DNA of 38,809 bases from assembly GCA_017456495.1 (NCBI GenBank), contig JAFTJI010000189.1, positions 1 to 38,809 on the forward strand. The letters run 5' to 3'. Positions 36,675-38,809 of the stretch are shown piece by piece. A program made the translations under genes and the position numbers. Position 1 is the stretch's first letter; every line of letters starts with the position of its first letter. Under the pieces are notes generated by a model that was not told the origin of the DNA, did not search any database, and saw only the letters and a program-made list of their open reading frames with translations. This DNA comes from Lentisphaeria bacterium. GTDB taxonomy: Bacteria; Verrucomicrobiota; Lentisphaeria; Victivallales; UBA1829.

Positions 36675-37668
36675 ATGGAATCCGATAAATTCAAACTTGG
36701 CTTGTTTCTGATACTCTCCTTTATTATCTGCTGTTTTCTTTTCGTTGTCTTCGGTTTATTTGACTACGGACAGAAAAAAGTTCAGATCGTTACTCTTTTT
36801 TGAAGAAAGTGTTCAGGGGCTGGAAGTCGGCTCAACCGTTCAGCTGCGCGGCGTGCCTATCGGAAGAGTAAAAGATATTACGATCTCCATGCAGGATCAG
36901 CTGATCCGCGTTGATATGGAAATTGACATCAACAAAGTAAGAATGCAGGCTCTTGGCGGTCAGGTCGAAACGGAAGTAACAGAAAACAATTTCTATAATC
37001 TGATGCAGGGAGAAATCGAAAAAGGACTCTGTGCCCAGCTTCAGATGAACGGAATCACAGGTGGAAAAAGCATAGGTCTTGACTATGTGGATAAAGGAGT
37101 CAAACTCAAAGATTATGCAAAAGCCGGTTTTAACGAAGAGGGTATCTTCTATATGCCGTCCCGACCGTCCGCCATGCTGGACTTGAGAAAAAAATTGTAC
37201 CAGACGCTGGAAAGTGTCGCATCTATTGACTTCAAAGGAATATCTGAACGAACAGAAAAGCTGTTGCGTTCTGCGGAAAAGCTGGTTTCAAATCCTGAAT
37301 TGACTGTTGCAGTCAACAATGTGAACAAACTGACTGCAGAACTTAACAGAACGGTTCAGGCATTCAATCAGGCTCTGCCGCCGGAACGGATCATTGGATT
37401 GACTGCAGAAGCACAAAAGACATTGGTCAGTGCCAGACAGGCGATCGAAAAGCTGAATACAGAAATCGAAAATGCCAAACTCGGAGAAACCACGACAGCG
37501 ATCCGTAATGCAAGCGATACGATCACGGACAACCGGCGTTTGATCAAAGATTCTCTCATCCAGCTCAGAACTGCGCTTGACAGGCTCAGTGAACTGCTTC
37601 AGACAATCGAAGAAAACCCGGAAGCATTTATCCACGGAAAAAAGAAAAAACCGGAAAACGGAAAATGA
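36675..37668 (+). CDS. mlaD: MlaD family MCE-domain protein, reading frame broken by +1 at a T6 run
   Basis: The gene starts at 36675 with MESDKFKLGLFLILS and one membrane helix, then K-V-Q-I-V-T-L-F and a UGA stop at 36801-36803, 42 codons in. The +1 frame continues directly with E-E-S-V-Q-G-L-E-V-G-S-T-V-Q-L-R-G-V-P-I-G-R-V, the core of the MCE domain, through to 37668. Together they give about 331 aa, a normal MlaD with an N-terminal anchor, one MCE domain and a C-terminal helical region. The shift falls in CTT TTT TGA, so the protein needs a +1 frameshift, or the gene is broken. Neighbours mlaE and mlaF are intact. Confidence 0.85.
36795..36804 (+). other. Possible +1 frameshift site in mlaD (CTT TTT TGA A)
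   Basis: In the zero frame the ribosome meets UGA after CUU UUU. Slipping forward by one base keeps full pairing of tRNA-Phe with UUU and gives GAA GAA AGT, the expected MCE sequence. This resembles the prfB site (CUU UGA C). No internal ribosome-binding-like sequence is seen just upstream. Confidence 0.5.
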
Positions 37669-37693
37669 TCCGCCGGGCGGCTGCACGAAAAAA

Positions 37694-38773
37694 ATGACCC
37701 CTGAAAACCTCTATATACATGTCCCGTTCTGCAACGGAAAATGTGATTATTGCGCCTTTTATTCAGAAGCTGAAGTCAAGGAAGATTTTGCAGAGCAGTG
37801 GTTGAAAAAAATCACGGAAGACCTTTATAAAAACGATTTATCGGTTCCACTGAAGACGATCTATCTGGGAGGCGGGACCCCGACTGCCCTGCCCCCGGGA
37901 ATCCTGAAGAGAGTGATGAAACTCATCCGTTCTCTTTCGCTTGCACCTGATGCTGAGATCACCAGTGAATGTAATCCCGGCTCTCTGACTCCCGAAAAAG
38001 CAGAAATCATTGCCGGAACAATCAATAGAGTCAGCATGGGTGTTCAATCCTTCCAAAAGAAACTTCTACAGAAAATCGGACGCCGGACAAATCCGGATCA
38101 GGTCGTTCAGACATTCGATCTTTTGAGAAATATTTCCGGAATCAAACGGATCGGCATGGATCTGATCTGTGCCCTTCCGGATCAGACTTTGAAACAGTGG
38201 GAAGAAGATCTTTCCCGGGCAGTCGCTTTTCAGCCGGAACACATTTCCGCTTACATGCTGATACCGGAACCCGGAACGCCTTTTACCCGGAAATATGGGG
38301 AAGAGCCGCCGCTGCCGGATGAACTGCAGGCTGAAATGTGGGAGCTTGCCGGAGATTTTCTCGAATCTCACGGAATGCCCAGGTACGAAATATCCAATCA
38401 CGCTCTGCCCGGCGGGGAATGCCGACATAATCAGAACGTCTGGCATGGAGAAAATTATCTCGGACTGGGTCCCTCCGCCTGTTCTTTTGACGGAACAAAC
38501 CGTTTCACAAATGCAGCCCCGTTATCGGAATGGCTCAAAGGAAAGCCGCCGGAATGGGATATCATTGAACCGGAAACGCGAAGACGGGAGGTCTTTATGA
38601 TGGGGCTCCGGACAGTTCGCGGATGGAACAGAAACGAATTTGACTGGCAGGATTTTCTGCCGGAACTGCAGCAGCTTGAAACAGATGGTCTGATTACACT
38701 GTCTAAAGAGGTTGTAAAACCGACAAAACAGGGACTTCTCTGCTGGAATACAATTGCGGAAACTTTAATTTGA
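37694..38773 (+). CDS. hemW: HemW-type radical SAM protein (coproporphyrinogen oxidase-like heme chaperone)
   Basis: A 359-aa radical SAM protein. The [4Fe-4S] motif is C-N-G-K-C-D-Y-C near residue 12 (CxxxCxxC), preceded by LYIHVPFC. YLGGGTPTALP and SECNPGSLTPEKAEI, then SMGVQSFQKKLLQKIGR, are typical of the HemW/HemN family. It lacks the longer N-terminal region of true HemN, so HemW (heme chaperone) is preferred. The C-terminal HemN-type domain is complete. Start 37694 is chosen from the family; the ribosome site is weak. It lies 25 nt after mlaD. Confidence 0.9.
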   Translation: MTPENLYIHVPFCNGKCDYCAFYSEAEVKEDFAEQWLKKITEDLYKNDLSVPLKTIYLGGGTPTALPPGILKRVMKLIRSLSLAPDAEITSECNPGSLTPEKAEIIAGTINRVSMGVQSFQKKLLQKIGRRTNPDQVVQTFDLLRNISGIKRIGMDLICALPDQTLKQWEEDLSRAVAFQPEHISAYMLIPEPGTPFTRKYGEEPPLPDELQAEMWELAGDFLESHGMPRYEISNHALPGGECRHNQNVWHGENYLGLGPSACSFDGTNRFTNAAPLSEWLKGKPPEWDIIEPETRRREVFMMGLRTVRGWNRNEFDWQDFLPELQQLETDGLITLSKEVVKPTKQGLLCWNTIAETLI

Positions 38774-38784
38774 AAGGAACTTTT

Positions 38785-38809
38785 ATGAATAAGGAAGAAT
38801 ATGCTGTCA
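38785..38809 (+). CDS. Start of a further gene (partial, runs off right edge)
   Basis: AAGGA (38774-38778) lies 6 nt before ATG at 38785, and eight codons (MNKEEYAV) follow before the window ends. It is 11 nt after the hemW stop and probably in the same operon. Nothing can be said about its function. Confidence 0.55.

Noticed and set aside
1-38809. CRISPR arrays, tRNA or rRNA genes, complete insertion sequences
   Set aside because: No regularly spaced repeats, cloverleaf-like genes, rRNA-like segments or transposase genes were seen on reading both strands.

Overview
The window looks like the chromosome of an anaerobic bacterium of the PVC superphylum, most likely a Lentisphaerota (Victivallales-like) organism. 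Three things point there: the left edge carries the start of a type IV pilin-like leader (FTLIELLVVIAIIAI) of the kind found in large numbers in that phylum; the V-type ATPase operon has the gene order known from Chlamydiae (E, DUF2764, A, B, D, I, K); and small carbohydrate-gene clusters sit beside divergent AraC regulators. The taxonomy is inferred from gene style, not from a marker tree.

Layout. 1-2544: a GH78 alpha-L-rhamnosidase-like gene and a pseudopilin on the minus strand, divergent from an AraC regulator. 2577-3959: a MATE transporter. 4049-4214: a 166-bp MITE-like inverted-repeat element with a 4-bp direct repeat on each side. 4491-11733: a seven-gene V-type ATPase operon, ending in a mini copy of the same element (11744-11773) and a bidirectional terminator. 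11840-13960: a GNAT acetyltransferase and a Gfo/Idh/MocA oxidoreductase, divergent from a second AraC regulator (14099-14905). 15053-16414: a GltS-type sodium/glutamate symporter. 16621-22397: a probable operon of aspS, a lytic transglycosylase, an alpha/beta hydrolase that lacks its catalytic His, murD and a sialidase-like protein. 22512-33761 (minus): the most unusual part, described next. 34059-38809: an NYN-nuclease/cold-shock fusion, mlaE, mlaF, a frame-disrupted mlaD, hemW and the start of another gene.

The minus-strand locus at 22512-33761 reads, in transcription order: a TM1266-type small ACT-like protein (family tied to [FeFe]-hydrogenase), then two complete nitrogenase-like sets (H1-D1-K1 and H2-D2-K2), then hypF-hypC-hypD-hypE. 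From H1 to hypE almost every junction is a 1-26 nt overlap, so translation is coupled throughout. The H proteins keep the P-loop and both [4Fe-4S] cysteines of NifH. The D and K proteins keep only part of the P-cluster cysteine set and lack the FeMo-cofactor Cys, so this is not a nitrogenase. HypCDEF build the Fe(CN)2CO group of [NiFe]-hydrogenases, but no hydrogenase subunit, hypA or hypB lies in the window. A possible reading is a novel ATP-driven reductase or cofactor-assembly machine that works with HypCDEF chemistry.

Other points: the proteolipid AtpK keeps the side chains that bind Na+ in the Enterococcus rotor, so the ATPase may move Na+, in keeping with the GltS symporter. Several intergenic regions share a recognisable promoter form (TTGAAA-like box, 16-17 bp, TATATTAC-like box). 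No tRNA, rRNA, CRISPR array or complete insertion sequence was found.
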